Shown: piece after piece, positions 33,776 to 46,486 of the stretch
Layout: each line of letters begins with the position of its first letter
Position numbering within the stretch: the stretch's first letter is position 1
Source of the DNA: Cryptomeria japonica
Lineage: Eukaryota > Streptophyta > Pinopsida > Cupressales > Cupressaceae
Assembly (NCBI RefSeq): GCF_030272615.1
Contig: NC_081412.1
Location: forward strand, 26,130,501 to 26,194,500
Direction: 5' to 3'
Length of the DNA stretch: 64,000 bases
The notes under the pieces: model-generated
What the model was told of the DNA's origin: nothing
What the model saw: only the letters and a program-made list of their open reading frames with translations
Databases searched by the model: none
Program-made: the position numbers and the translations under genes

Positions 33776-35943
33776 AAAGGGAAAAGAAGATAAAATAATC
33801 TGCTTATGTGAAAGGTACACCCGCCAAGGTATAGCAGAACGTGAAGAGAAGGGAATTGCACCCTCAAAAGGGATCATTCTATTAGTTGGCCAAAGTTTAT
33901 TTCCCAACTTGATCATAGAGCTTGACATCCTCTTAGAGTTTGGTAACCTACAATTTTGAGCTCCAACAATATGATTGATGTATGATGATGTATAGATGCA
34001 TGAGTATGATATTATATTCTAGCATGTCTACGATGCAGGATGTGATGTACTATATGATAAGATGCAATATGACATTATAGACCACCTTGGTGATGCAGGA
34101 TAGTGCATTGATGTGATCTATATAATATATGTTTGATTTTATGATATGCATGATGAGATTATGGATGGATTGTATGTTTATAATGCATGTTATAACAATA
34201 ACATGATGTAATAACCTATATGATGTTGTTCTTTATTGATAGCATATATATGTGTGTGTTTGTACGATATGATATGTACATGTCCTAATTAAGAAATATG
34301 AATATGTTATTGATGACACAATTCTTTTATGATGATGCATGATGAGATGTATACAATGCTTATACTACATGATGTATGAATATGGGACATGCGTATTATG
34401 CAATGCAATGGATGAATTATGTGATACTAACTAACCTATGTGCAATGCAGGATAAATGAATGGTGTCTATCATGACAAAAGATACAAAACGCTCTAAGGA
34501 TATTTAGTAGAGATAAAGGCTAGAAAGACGAAGGACGTGTGCACATTCCCAAGAGAAGATCACTTAATGGAAAAGAACTAGGAGAATGCAAATGATAATG
34601 CGAATGAAAATGAATCATGGAGCATAGGTATCTTTGACATCAATTGTCATTTTAGCAAGAACTTATTTTGATTTAGCACCATATGAGACACACCAAGGTA
34701 CAAAGAACCAGGACATTTTCGCAAACAGTGCATGGACTGACTCAAAGAAATACACAAGAGGTTGACCTAGCACCACACAATCTATTATTGAGGATACTGC
34801 AGGAAAGAGTGCTAGAAAAAACACAAGTCAAGAGATATATCCCAATGTAAAATGAGATAACCAAGACCTCATGAGGGAACAACATGGAACACATAAAAAA
34901 CATACCAAGCAAAAACAAAAAAAACCACAAGTTCAAACCCCTAGATTTGTTATTCTTAGCACACCATGATATAAAAGATCATGGTGACTAAGAAGACACA
35001 AAACATAGGTTCTTAAAAGATTACCAAAGATAAAAAAGAATCAAATTCAACACAAGTGTCTTAGTTATCTTTTTCCAAGGAATAACTAATGGATGAGGAT
35101 TTGATAATGTCTGACTAGAGGAAGGATACATCATACGCAAACTGATGATTGGATAAAGGATCAATGAGAGGGATTTGACAAAGGAGACTTGATATGATCA
35201 TGATGACAAAGATGCTCATTAAAACTTGTTGAAGAATCAATCAGTGAGGTATGATCTTAAGGACACAATCAATGCATGCATATGAACAACAAAACAGGCC
35301 TATAGACAAGACACATTTTACATAACAGACCAAAAACTTGTATAGCCTGACTAAGTTGACACTACATACTTTATGTGTACAAGGAAACATCAAATCAAGA
35401 GACCACTACACAGAAACTCAGAAAAAGACAAACAAAGGGATGCATAAAAATGTAAATTTGTAAAGGCAAGTGACAAAAGATGCTATGTTAGGATAGGATT
35501 GAAAGGAGCAATAAAAGGATAACGAAATTGCACATATATACAATGCTTATTTCCAAGTTTTCACCATATATACATGTCTGAGACGCTACCAAAGATAGTT
35601 TTCACCATAGGAAGATTTTTTTTTGTTTTCTTTTCCTCTTTTCTCTTTTTTTTTTGTTTTGATATTTTAAAAAAAAACTAATTTTTTTCATACTTTTTTA
35701 ATTTTTTAATTTTTCAATTTTTTGTGCTTATTTCCAAGTTTTCACCATATATACATGTCTGAGATGCTACCAAAGGTATTTTTCACCATAGGATGATTTT
35801 TTATTTATTTATTTTTTCCTCTTTTCTCTTTTTTTTATTTTTAATTTATTTTGATATTTTAAAAAAACTAATTTTTTTCATCATTTTTTTCATTTTTCAA
35901 TTTTTTGGATTTTTTTTTGTTTTAAGCAATACACAGTCATGGA
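33776..35943. other. Long non-coding stretch, probably 3' region of the interrupted Gypsy element
   Basis: No reliable gene. 33960-34470 is a low-complexity zone rich in atgat and gatgc on the plus strand. A possible degraded zinc knuckle (YKEPGHFRKQC, near 34700) is too short to trust. 35540-35905 is a tandem duplication. On the minus strand this lies downstream of the Gypsy integrase end (35944), where such elements have a long non-coding 3' region. Confidence 0.45.
35540..35905. repeat. Tandem duplication of about 180 bp
   Basis: Both units hold tgcttatttccaagttttca, ccatatatacatgtctgaga and a T-rich block ending in aaactaatttttttcat. Units start at about 35545 and 35724. They differ mainly in T-run length. 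Confidence 0.85.
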
Positions 35944-36542
35944 TTATGAATATAAATTCTTTAAATATAGGATATTTAGGGGGTCATTGATAGGTTCCCC
36001 TTTTGGAGTTGAAAATTGATAGGCTCTTGAACCATACTTTATTATGATTACATATGGGCCTAACCAATTAACCTCAAAGTTTCCTTTCTTTTCTCTATCT
36101 TGTTGGTTTCTTGGATTCTCCCTAAGCACTAGATCACCAACTTCAAAATCACAAGGATGAACTTTCTTATGATATTATCTCTTGAGTCTGGTCTGATACA
36201 CTTGTAGATGATCATTTTCTTTATGGTGTTATTCATCAAGAAGATCTAGCTGAGCTAGCCTTATCACCCTATAATCTTCATCAAACACCAAATCTTTCAA
36301 GGATATGTGTAAAGATGGTAATTCAACTTCAGATGGAAAAATTGCTTTTATAGCATAAACAAGGGAGTGTAGAGTAGCTTCAGTGGGAGTTCAAATGCTG
36401 GTGCAGTATGCCCAAAGGGCAGGGTTTAAATGGAGATGTCAATTACAACTAGTTTCATTGATAACTTTTTCGAGGATACATAATAGGGTTTTATTAGTTG
36501 CCTCAGCTTGGCCATCACCTTGTGGTTAGTATGGGGTAGACC
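35944..36542 (-). pseudogene. Gypsy integrase, C-terminal half (host element of the nested block)
   Basis: Reading leftwards from 36542: PQGDGQAEATNKTLLCILEK, the rve segment with the catalytic Glu (QAE), then ATLHSLVYAIKAIFPSEVEL and the integrase C-terminal fold (VLRENPRNQQDREKKGNFEV, NWLGPYVIIIKYGSRAYQ). It ends at a stop at 35944. The right edge is exactly the first base of the larger Gypsy LTR at 36543. The missing upstream part is most likely the Gypsy RNase H region now at 56976-57600. Confidence 0.82.
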
Positions 36543-37621
36543 TGTTGGTTGAAAATTTTGTACACTTGGGGAAATATACAAAATTGTGGTTTCAACCACA
36601 ACACACAAGTAAAAACTCTCCTAATTAAGGGAAGGCTCCCCCTATCTAACTAAAACTGAAATAAAAATAGGATGGGATAGCAGTCCTCCTTCTTTCTTCA
36701 AGAAAGACAATATCCTTTTCTCTTCACAGAAAAGGATAGCAATTGAATATGAATAGTATTAACCACTTTTAAGTAAAATGAGAGAAAGGAAATGAAGTTT
36801 CCTAAAAGCGCAAAGACTTCTGTCACTTCCTTCGGGACGGGACAACAATATCAAGCTCAAAGACTTGACTATTGGAAGTCCTATCTACCCTTTGCTATAC
36901 TAAATTTTACAATGAATAAAAGACAACAACTCAAAGACTGGAATAATTTATTCTTTTAACACAAAGACAAGAACTAATGCAAGCTCAAAGACTTGTTACT
37001 ATTTCTTATCAAACAATAATTTTTCCTCAAGAATAGATGCAAACTCAAAGACTTGTTGCTCCTTCTAGAGATTTCCTATTTTAATTAATCTTCTCTACTT
37101 GCAGCTCAAAGACTTCAAATCTGATTGGACTAAGCTCCTTTAGAAACACTTTGCATAGAATAAATAAAAAGAATCAAACTCAAACTTGTAGCTCAAAGAC
37201 TCAAAACTTGAGTAATCCTTCTTTATTATTCTCCAAAACCTTCAATTCACATACATAAGCTCAAAGACTTCTTGCTGTAAATTTGGCAGAGTTTTTGCTT
37301 GCTTTCCCAAAAGATAAAGATTACAAATGACCCTCTCTTCTATTTATAGGAGAGGAGCCTTGAGAAAAAGCTGGGAGGATCCTAACTAACTTGAGAAATT
37401 CCCTCAACCACCAAGACCTATTCAACAACTAATAATGACTTCATTAACTAACTAAGACTTATTCCAACTACAGTCCTAATCGGACACAACTTGTAGTTGC
37501 CTTACAAGTAATTACAAAAATGCAAGTGATGACAACTTGCAATTACAAAAATGTTTTTACTAGTAAACTTACCGAAAGGGAAACTACAATTCTAAAATTA
37601 CAATTTTAAAATTTTACAACA
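36543..37621 (-). repeat. 3' LTR of Gypsy copy A
   Basis: Plus-strand start TGTTGGTTGAAAATTTTG; right end ...ATTTTACAACA, about 1079 bp. The inner edge is uncertain by some 15 bases because agtgttaaaaacact (37622-37636) sits where a PPT is expected and also allows an LTR start at TGTTTTTAACAC. A minus-strand TATA box (CTATAAATAG) lies at 37340-37349. The repeated tag caaagactt or caaagactc is frequent in the LTR. Confidence 0.85.
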
Positions 37622-37635
37622 AGTGTTAAAAACAC

Positions 37636-40600
37636 TTAAGTTGCACCTCTTGAAGATATGAACAATTCGAACTTCTGAATAACTTTCTGTGATTCATCAG
37701 GATCTGGTTCATGAGTGTTCATAGCCACCACCCTAGTCTTTACAATGACATCATGGCATTGGCATAGCGTGGAATTGCCCTTTTCCAATGCTGACCGGAT
37801 TTCCTGCAACTCAGTTTGATACTTAATCAATATTTGAATGAAAGCGCCTGAGAATTGCTCACTTCTCAATTCATCATGAATCTTGAGTTGCAGATCTGCA
37901 AGAACTTCTTCCTCGGGCAGAAGCTCATCATTCTGATTTAAAATGTCGCAGAATCCCTTTTTACAATGGGAGGTAACATCTTGAAAGACTCCTTCATGCA
38001 AATTTAAGGTCTCATCAATTTCTTCAATGAGTGACTTGAGAACAAGAGATTTGTTCTCCAGAAGTTCCTCATATTCAATGTACATGACTCTGGAAGGAAT
38101 TATGTCATGCACCTGAAGAATGCCCAATTGATATTGAGGCATCTTTCACCAAGAAACTAAATTTCTCTCAACCTTCTCCAAATTTAGTTTGAAAACACCC
38201 AAGATTTGATTCAACTTGTCTTTAATGATCTCCAATTTAACCATTGTTTCAAATACCTGTCTTATCACTTGTGAACATAAGTCATGCAGTTGATCAAACC
38301 AGGTGTCTAAGGTTTGAACCTTTTGGGCGGCTCTCTTGATACCTTGGATTGGTTCACTGACCCTGGAGGAAATAGGTACTTGGCCTTCTCCACTTGAAGG
38401 TTGAGTAATACTTTGGATGGCTGCCATGAGTCTTTGATTCTCTACTTCCAATTGATCTTTCTTGGTCAACACCTCATCATACCATTGTACCAATGTAGCC
38501 ACTATTTGTTGAGCATCATGCTTGACAACCTCATGAGTCTGCATACCCAGTTGCACTTTTGTGATCCAGTAATCAGCTGCTTGCATTTCTTCAACTGGTT
38601 TATTTGATATTGGTTCAGCAATTTCTGCCACTCTCATCCGATTTTCATCAACGGTCACCCTTGAAACTGTCTTTGCCCTCTTAACAGCTTTAGGTTTTGA
38701 TTGTTTCAAATGTTGGTAGTCAAAGGCATCAGGTGAGATCATTTGCTTCTTCATCTTTGCGGTGAAGGAACTGAGCCATGGAGGTAAAGCCATTAACTCT
38801 AATTCTGGGATAGAGGGAGAAGTAGTTTCTGTTTGAATAACTGTGGTGACCTTGGGAGAAGTGTCCAGCTGGATAGCCACCATAGTCTGCTGAGTGACAA
38901 TAGGATGTGATGAAGATGTCATGAGCTCATCAAAATAGGTCATAGAAGTATCAATATCAGACACAGGTACATATGAAGGATCATCTGAAAAGATATTCAA
39001 CAAATTTTCCTGAGAATGACCTTGAGATGGTTCTGCTGCTGAAAGTGGAAGGATGTTCTGCAGAGATTCTGAAACTGAAGGGGCAGATTGAGAGCTCACA
39101 TCTATCACAAGAGCAAACATGGGTACCTCAATAGGAAGTGAAGAAAGAGAATTATATGGGGACTCTATAGAAAGCGACTAAGGAGCATTATCAGATTGAG
39201 TTTCCTCCTCTGAAGCTTCGAGATCAATCACATGAATTTCCAACTGTGGCTTCTCCTTGCCCTGAACTATTATTTCCTGAGGAGGAAGCACCATTGCACG
39301 ACTGACTTGCAATTTAATCCTCATACTAGAAGAGGATGCACCTTCTTTATTGTCTAGTTTAATTTCAAACTTCCGCCCAAGAGGACCTATAGAATCATCT
39401 TCTTTCCCAATCTTAATCTTAATGAGCTTGACACCATTGTTCTTAAGCTAGATATTGGTATTGGCAAGAACTGACTGAAATCTATCCAAGATAGAAGTGC
39501 CTTCCTTATGGGACCAGTGGATAGAAGGAAGTGAAGCCTCATCAACATTTCGATTGACAAACTCAGGATCAAGAATGTTGCCATCATCAATCATCCCTTG
39601 TGGCATGTTCATGAGGTTTAGATCCACAATCTATTCTGTAGTGAGTCGGTAGTAATCCATCTTGCGAATCTCCTTTTCGGTACGGAGATCAACCCATATA
39701 TCTTCTATCCGATGTACATGGATGAAGGTCTTCTTGATCTTCTCTTTCATGCCTCAGTAATTATAATCGACTCTAGGTTTGAATCTTTTGAGTCTAATTT
39801 CCTGCAACTCGGTCTCCATAGTCCTGGCCTTGATTGAAGTCATTAGAGAATATTGACCAATCTTCAATGGGTTGTTGGAAGAAATACCCATGCCAACCTT
39901 GTGCTTAACTGACTGATATGTATGCACAACCATGATTTGCCTTCCCAATTCCATGAGAATAATCTTATATGTTGGGTATTGTGGGAGCATGTAAGGCTGC
40001 CCACCATAGCATCCAACTTTGATGTAGGTAAAAGTTGGAAATTGGAGAAACAAACAACCATATTCTTTCACCTTTTCCCATGCTTCATCTAAGACTCTTT
40101 TGTTCTTCAGGTTCTTGTCAAATTGACACAGGTAATGACCAAAGAAAGCATCCTGAACCCTTCTGAAATGAGACCTACTTGATCTTAGAGGCAACTGATC
40201 ATAGTATTCCCAAACTGGTACAAGCATGCGGTCACCCTTGGTGGAAAGACCTGGGAAATGTCTAAGTGATGCAACAATATACACGAGATATGAATTCATG
40301 TAGAAGGTGAAAGTAGTAGAGACGACTACAAGGTGTTCACACAAAGCATCACTGATGATCTCACCCCAACAGATGTGTTGAGACTTCCTTATTAAAATAA
40401 TAAATTGGTACATCCAAGGTTCAAAAACATTGGAATGTTCCAATCCCATCATACAACTCAGAAGAGTAATAGTATCACTGATCTCATTCTTGAAATCAGA
40501 TCGATATAACTTTGCCTATCTGGTAAGCATAGTGCGAGGTTCATGAATCCATTTGTTGATATGATGCTTACAGTCTTTCTCCCTTTTGGCAAAGTATTCA

Positions 40601-41271
40601 GCTGCACTTTGCTTGGAGATCTCTATATAAATGGTTTCAGAAGGTATTTTGAAAACCCTCTCTATAGCTTATGCATCCAGGCGAATGATCACTTCTCCAT
40701 CATCATTTTTAATAACTCGTGTCTCTTTATCAAAATGATGGGCACATGCTAGAACAAATTCCGGTTCTAGGGCAGCAACTGGAAAGGATGTGGCATGATG
40801 GATATGGTTGTCCAACAACCATTGCATATCCCCCTCCTTCAGATCTTCAATCCTTTGTATGAATTCGGACATGTCAACATGCCCTATCTCAGTATCCTTG
40901 ATATGATCAAGGGAGCAGGAAACCTGTGACTGAGGGACTTCATTTTGGTATTTGTCATACCTGTATTTCATCTTTTTTGGAGTGGGAGATGATGGTACAT
41001 CTGTCATCTGAAAACAACTGGGAATGCTGCAATGTAGATCCAAGAGTATCAAGGTAGTATCAAAGTCAGTATCTTTAGACATTTTTACTCCTCCAAATAG
41101 GAAAGTTTGACTTTCGTACTTTGGATTTGTGAGAGGAAATATAAGAGGTGGAAAGATAAGCTTTTGACTTATGTCGGGTTTTGAAACATGTTTTGCAAGT
41201 ACACAAGAGGGAAGTACAAACGTGCAATCAAGTTTCCAAATTCTGAATGCAATTATACTTGCAAAACACAA
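37636..41271 (-). pseudogene. Gypsy 3' ORF (copy A), about 1,200 codons, unrecognised
   Basis: One reading frame from 41271 (likely first Met at 41089, MSKDTDFDTTLI) to the TAA at 37636, with seven internal stops and no frameshift. All stops fit CAG-to-TAG or CGA-to-TGA, and copy B keeps the original codon at two of them (NAPQSL, SWRKMP). The N-terminal part is globular: FVLACAHHFDKETRVI, AIERVFKIPSETIYIEI, YLVYIVASLRHFPGLSTKGD and EYGCLFLQFPTFTYIKVGCY. A Ser/Pro/Glu-rich linker follows (39350-38800), then a mostly helical C-terminus (KKDQLEVENQRLMAAIQS; KLEIIKDKLNQILGVFKLNL). No signal peptide or membrane segment stands out, which argues against a typical Env. Location after integrase is that of Env-like ORFs in other plant Gypsy groups. 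Function unknown. Confidence 0.7.
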
Positions 41272-43454
41272 AGCATAAATAAATGGAAGGAGAATGAATT
41301 TTCAGTTTGGAAGTTAGGAAAAACACATTTGCAATCGGTTTTCTAAATCCAAATGCAAATTTACTTACAAACTGAAAACCAAAGGAATGGATGAAAAAAT
41401 GGTATTTAGGCAAGTAGGAAATGGCGAGGATGATAAACGGATGAGGGAATTGGAAATGGATAGGTAAAAATGAATTTCAAGAAGATCACTTGGAACTTTA
41501 TCAGGCCAAAATGGAAAGAACTTTCAACTTGCAATCCGGATTTCAAAACCCGAAATTGGGAAGAACTTGATTTTTTCATTATTGAAACTTGATTTTTGGA
41601 CTAAAGAAGGTTAAGTCTTTGTCCAAAAAGGGAAGAACACATCTTGAGGTAGAACTTTTCACACTTGCAAATTTATTTGCGAATTGGGATGATTGCAAAT
41701 TGGGAAGAACACATTTTTCTTATTTTGAAACTTGATTTTTTTTTTTGGACCAAAGAAGGTTAAGTCTTTGTTCAAAAAGGGGAAGAACACAAATTTTCCT
41801 CTTACTTGCAATCAGGTTTCTAAAACCCGAATGCAAGTAAAGAAGGAGAATTACAAAGGGGAAGAACAACTTTACTTTACAAATTTCTTTGTAAAATGGG
41901 GAATTTCCTCTCATAAAACCGTTATGAACATGAACGAAACTAAAAATAAATAAGAAAATGCAAGGAAAGAAAAAAGAAAGAAATACAAAAAATAGAAATT
42001 ACCTTGCAAGGTTGAGAAGAAATCCAAACTTGGAGAATCAACCCAACATGGAAGATGATGCCCTTTAAATAGAATTAAACAATGGAAAAAACTTAGCCAC
42101 ACATTGTGACAAAAGCAAAACCGATTTGCTATAAAAATGCCATGTAAAAATGCCAAGGAAGTAGTTCGAAACTGATTTCATTCATCATTAAATACAAGAC
42201 AAAGCAAAATTGATTTAGGATTGAAAGCATACCTTATAGGCAAAGAATGCATTTTTGGCAAAAAATGTGACTGGTTTTTAGGGCCTTTTTGCAAATCCGA
42301 AACCATAAATGCGCATAAAACGATTTGATAAATGCTTAGAATCCAATGTATTTATGGTTGAGCCAAAAACACCTTAGGAATAGATGGATTCAAACCCCCA
42401 AACCATGGCAAATCACATAAATGCATGATTAAGAAAAAACGCTTTGAAGAAGACAAATGGCGAAAAAAAAAGGTTTAATGAATGCGTGGAAAATGGGTTT
42501 GAATCCTTCAAAGTTGCAACAAATCCACACTTGGAAGGAATCCCTACATTTCCTCCAAAAAATTTGAACCCAAATCATCTTGCAATGGCATGGAAGAATT
42601 TCGGGTTTTCGAAACAAAACAACAAGTTTTATAAAATGTTCATATTTTTGCCTCTAAGGCAAATTTTGGGTTTTAGAAAAGAAATTACAAGTTAAATTAC
42701 TTGGAATAGGGAAATAGAATTCCCTTTACAAGTGATTTCACTTAAAACATGTAAAGGGGTTTTAAAATCCCATTACAAGTGATTTCACTTAAAACATGTA
42801 AAGGGGTTTTAAAATCCCATTTGCAAGTTTTATTTTAACATTATAAAAATAACTTTAAGTTTCAAAGACATGTAAAGGGGTTTTAAAATCCCATTTACAA
42901 GTTTTATTTTAACTTAAAGTCAAACTACTGGTAATGAGGGTTTTAAAACCTTACAAGTTTTATAAAAACTTGCAGTTGGAGAAAAATTCCCCTACAAGCC
43001 TAAAAGCTTCAAGGGGGTTTTGAAAAACAAATTACCAGTTACTGGTAATTATTGAAAAATTCCCCTACATTGAAGCAAAAACATAGCAAATGGACTTGAA
43101 ACGTAGCTTGGGGATGGATCAACGATCGATCCAGTCCAAGGATGGGGCGAATTTCTGCCTCAGGAAGCGTGCCATAGAGTAATTTTTTTCATTTTTTAAC
43201 AAAAATTTCTATATGATAGTCCAATTTTTTAAATCAATAATTGAGGACAAAAACTGGCTTTGACTGGGGAATTCTTTTATTTATCCTTCAAGATAGTGAA
43301 AGAGTAGAAACCGGATCTCTAAGTGCCTTCTGTTCCGTTGGGCTATAGAGTCAAATCAAAACAACAAAGAAAAGACCAAAAAGATAACAAGACACAAAAA
43401 GACCCGGACATTATTTACAAGAAGTTACCTCGAATCTTCATTCAAAGTAATGCT
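41272..43454. other. Conserved non-coding spacer between pol and the 3' ORF (copy A)
   Basis: No ORF of note. The spacer is nearly identical in copy B (54393-56744). It holds ttaagtctttgt(c/t)caaaaa repeats at 41610-41790 and repeats of gtaaaggggttttaaaatccc at 42751-42960. It may carry a splice acceptor or subgenomic promoter for the 3' ORF, but I cannot point to one. Confidence 0.6.
42720..42965. repeat. Palindromic repeat cluster in the Gypsy spacer
   Basis: Three good copies and one degenerate copy of catgtaaaggggttttaaaa followed by tccca, at about 42749, 42795, 42869 and 42941. The core ggggttttaaaatccc is nearly its own reverse complement. The same cluster occurs in copy B (56051-56275). 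Confidence 0.85.
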
Positions 43455-44830
43455 TCAAATGTTGACCATTATAAGGCAACACAAATGGTGTACCATCATG
43501 ATAAGCAAAGATAAAACTATCTTCTCCAGCAACTCGATTAATAGTGAAGGGTCCTCACCAAAGAGAATCAAATTTGCCATGTAAACCTTTCGGTTCTCTT
43601 CGCTTATCCCAAAGCAAGACGCGATCACCAACTTGGAATCCTCTTTGCTTTGCTTTCTTATCAAAAAGGACTTTGACTTGTTGTTGTTGCTGAGCAATCC
43701 GATCAACCACTTGTGTTCTTTGTTCTTCTAGCTGAGAAAGATACATGATCCTTTTTTTCTAAAGCATTCTCATAAGTTTGATCTTCAATCGCTTTAGCCA
43801 GCTTGAGAGCGGGAAGTTCCAAAGTGATGGGTATCTCTGCATTGATCCCATAAAGAAGCTGAAATGGTGACATACCAATAGCCCTTTTGGGTGTAATTCT
43901 GTCCACCCATAAGGCATCGAAAAGAGCCTTATGCCAGGACCTTTGATTTTCCTGCATAAGCTTGCGAATAATAGTAATCAAATTCTTATTACTAGATTCC
44001 GCCTGACCATTACCTTGGGGATAATAATCAGATGAATGAGTTAACAAGATACTATATTCAAAGCAAAATTGTGAAATTTTAGAGGAAGAAAAAGTCACTG
44101 CATTATCAGTCACGATCTTGAATGGAACACCAAACCTAGAAATAATATTCTCCTTGAGGAACCTGCATACTATTTCAGAAGTAGCATTCTTTACCAGTAT
44201 TGCTTCGACCCACTTGGTGAAATAATTAGTAGCTGTAAGGACATACGAATGACTTGCACTCAAAGAGGGATTGATCACACCAATGAAATCAATGCCCCAT
44301 TTCCAGAAAGGCTCTTCAACAATGATTGGCTTCAATGGTAATGTTGCAAGCTTTGGTTTGCCTACAAACCGCTGACAATGTACACACTTACGCACCCACC
44401 GGAAATCATCTTGAAAGAGCGTAGGCCAATAATACTTTGCTCTCAAAATTTTGTGAGCAGTCACTGGTGCAGAAAAATGTCCTCCACAAGCGTTGTCATG
44501 GAAAGATTCCAACAATTTGGTTTGTTGTGCTTATTCAACACAACAAAGGAAAGTACCATCAATTTCCCTCTTGTACAAACCAGTATCCCATAATACAAAG
44601 TTTGCAACTTTCAACTTGATGCTTCTTTTTTCCTTAAATGACAAATGTTGTGGACATTCACCATAAGTCAAGAAAAATGCTATATTAGAGTACCATTCAT
44701 CAGTAGTGCTGACAAACAATACCTTGGTAAGATCTTCAGAATCATCCAATTCTTGCTCCTCTGGAATACCTTCCGCCATCAACTGATAGAGTCCTCTTCC
44801 TCGAACAAGCTTTGTAGGCTTAATCTCCAA
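43455..44830 (-). pseudogene. Gypsy copy A integrase
   Basis: The zinc-binding H2C2 part is HDNACGGHFSAPVTAHKILR ... CVHCQRF (about 44500-44370). The rve core has KWGIDFIGV (Asp), VTDNAVTF (Asp) and GNGQAESSNKNL (Glu), so the D-D-E triad is complete. The C-terminal part contains RGFQVGDRVLLWDKRREPKG and HGKFDSLWXGPFTINRV. A T run at 43751-43757 marks a one-base frameshift between 43703 and 43746. Stop codons lie near 44530 and 43570. Integrase would insert cDNA in the nucleus. Confidence 0.92.
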
Positions 44831-46041
44831 GTCATACTCTTGGATTTTAGCAATCCAATTTCCTCTCTTTGTGCCAAACTCCTATTGTGTTAAGATAGAT
44901 TGGACTGATGTATCAGGAACTAACACAATGGTATGAGAAGTCAAGATGTAGAAACGAAAGTTCTTGACTACTTTAACAACCGCATAGTTATTCTTCTCAA
45001 TAGAGGAATATTTGAGTTCATGACACTTCAAAGGACAACTCATGAAAGAAATAGGAGATTCAATCCCTTCTGAATTTTTTTGCATCAGAATAGCCAATAG
45101 AGTATGCTAGGAATCATAACTATACATGATGAACTCCTTGGTGTAGTTGGGACAAACCAACACGGGTGCATGAGCAATTGCATCTTTGATTTCATTGAAT
45201 GCTACTTTTTCTTTAGAATTCCAATGGAAAGCAGACTTTCCTTTCATCATATTCACAATATGATGAGTCTTTTCTGCAAAGTCAGGAATGAATCTTCACA
45301 AAAAATTTACCTTACCAAAGAAGGAATGAATACCGGTCTTGTTGGATGGCAAAGGGAGATTCTAAATAGATTTAACCCTCTCAAGATCAACTTTTATACC
45401 CTCCTTGGAAACAATATGACCAAGAAGTTTTCCCTCCGTCACCCCAAAACCTGACTTCTTGGGATTGAGAGAGATGTCGTGCTTACGACATCTTTCAAGG
45501 ACATCTTGTAAATGAAAAAGATGATTCTCACGATCTTTCGAAAAAACATTAAGATCATCAAGATACACTACAATATACCTTCCCACAATACCATGGAAAG
45601 CCAAGTCCATAGCCCGTTGGAAAGTGGCCCCTGCATTGATCAACCCAAAAGGCATTCTGTGATAGGCAAATGTACCCCATGGAGTAGTAAATGCAGTCTT
45701 ATGTTGATCAGGTTCACTAACCTCAATCTGATTGTATCCCAAAAATCCATCTAGCATAGATAGCATCTCGGAACCTGTCACCGTTTGCAAAACTTGATCC
45801 ATGATTGGCAATGGATAATTGTCCTTGAGTGATAGCTGATTAAGATTCCTGAAATCAACGCATATATGTATTTCTCCATTCTTCTTACGCACCGACACTA
45901 TGTTTGCCAACCATGTTGAATGATGGATGGGAAAAATAATCGGAGCATCAAGCATCTTTTGAACTTCAGAAAGAATTGTACCTGAAATATTTGGATTATA
46001 CTAGCGTTGCTTCTATCTGAAAGGTTTTTCACCAAGCTTAA
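44831..46041 (-). pseudogene. Gypsy copy A reverse transcriptase and native RNase H
   Basis: RT motifs in order: VSVRKKNGEIHICVDFRNLN, YPLPIMDQVLQTVTGSEML, KTAFTTPWGTFAYHRMPFGL, NAGATFQRAMD and the catalytic IVVYLDDLNVFS (about 45560). Thumb and connection follow (LLGHIVSKEGIKVDLERVKS). The RNase H of the Gypsy type is at 45300-44880: PISFMSCPLKCHELKYSSIE and EKNNYAVVKVVKNFRFYI. Stops at about 45361, 45100 and 44880. All keep the frame. The YLDD site is unchanged. A second RNase H lies upstream of the RT (see 46487-47047). Confidence 0.92.
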
Positions 46042-46054
46042 GAGGAATGTCATG

Positions 46055-46486
46055 CTACACTTCCTTGGGTTGAAAGGATTTTAGATCATCATATGAGTAT
46101 GCCAAGACATCATGGTATTGGTGCAAGAGCTGAATAAACTGATCTCTCTCATCTAAAGTGCAGTTATTGCCAATATTGACAAATTTTGGATCTTCATCTG
46201 AACCAATATTATATTTCTCATATCCCATAGGAGAATCTACACTTTCTTGTTGTCGTCTCTTGATATAACGATCATGTTGATTGAAAGGTTTTTCAAGAGA
46301 AACCAACCCCTTGGGAATTTTATTTCCTTTCAGCTGAAGGATATTTTCATCTAACTTGGATGATGTTTCAGACATTGAATCTGATGACGAAGAAGTAGGA
46401 GAATTACTTCCTTCAAAATACAGGTTGTTGAAACCATCCTCAGCTTGCAAGAAATTATTAATCTTCTTGTCATCATTGAAGATCTG
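46055..46486 (-). pseudogene. Linker between the upstream RNase H and RT (copy A)
   Basis: Residues are acidic and Ser-rich (SSSSDSMSETSSKLDEN), then turn into the conserved pre-RT segment: DERDQFIQLLHQYHDVLAYS and FQPKEV followed by HDIPLKLGEKPFR. The latter is the usual start of plant Gypsy RT domains. Stops here (46484, 46052, 46020, 46004) fit CAA or CAG changes. Confidence 0.8.

Noticed and set aside
34690-34745. Possible zinc knuckle YKEPGHFRKQC on the plus strand
   Set aside because: The first two Cys are missing and the surroundings show no gag sense; too short to support.
35793-35990. 65-codon hydrophobic ORF (many Phe and Leu)
   Set aside because: Derived from T-rich low-complexity sequence in the tandem duplication, not a membrane protein.
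37622-37636. agtgttaaaaacact hairpin as a transcription terminator
   Set aside because: It overlaps the stop of the 3' ORF at the LTR edge; a short palindrome alone does not support a terminator in a plant genome.
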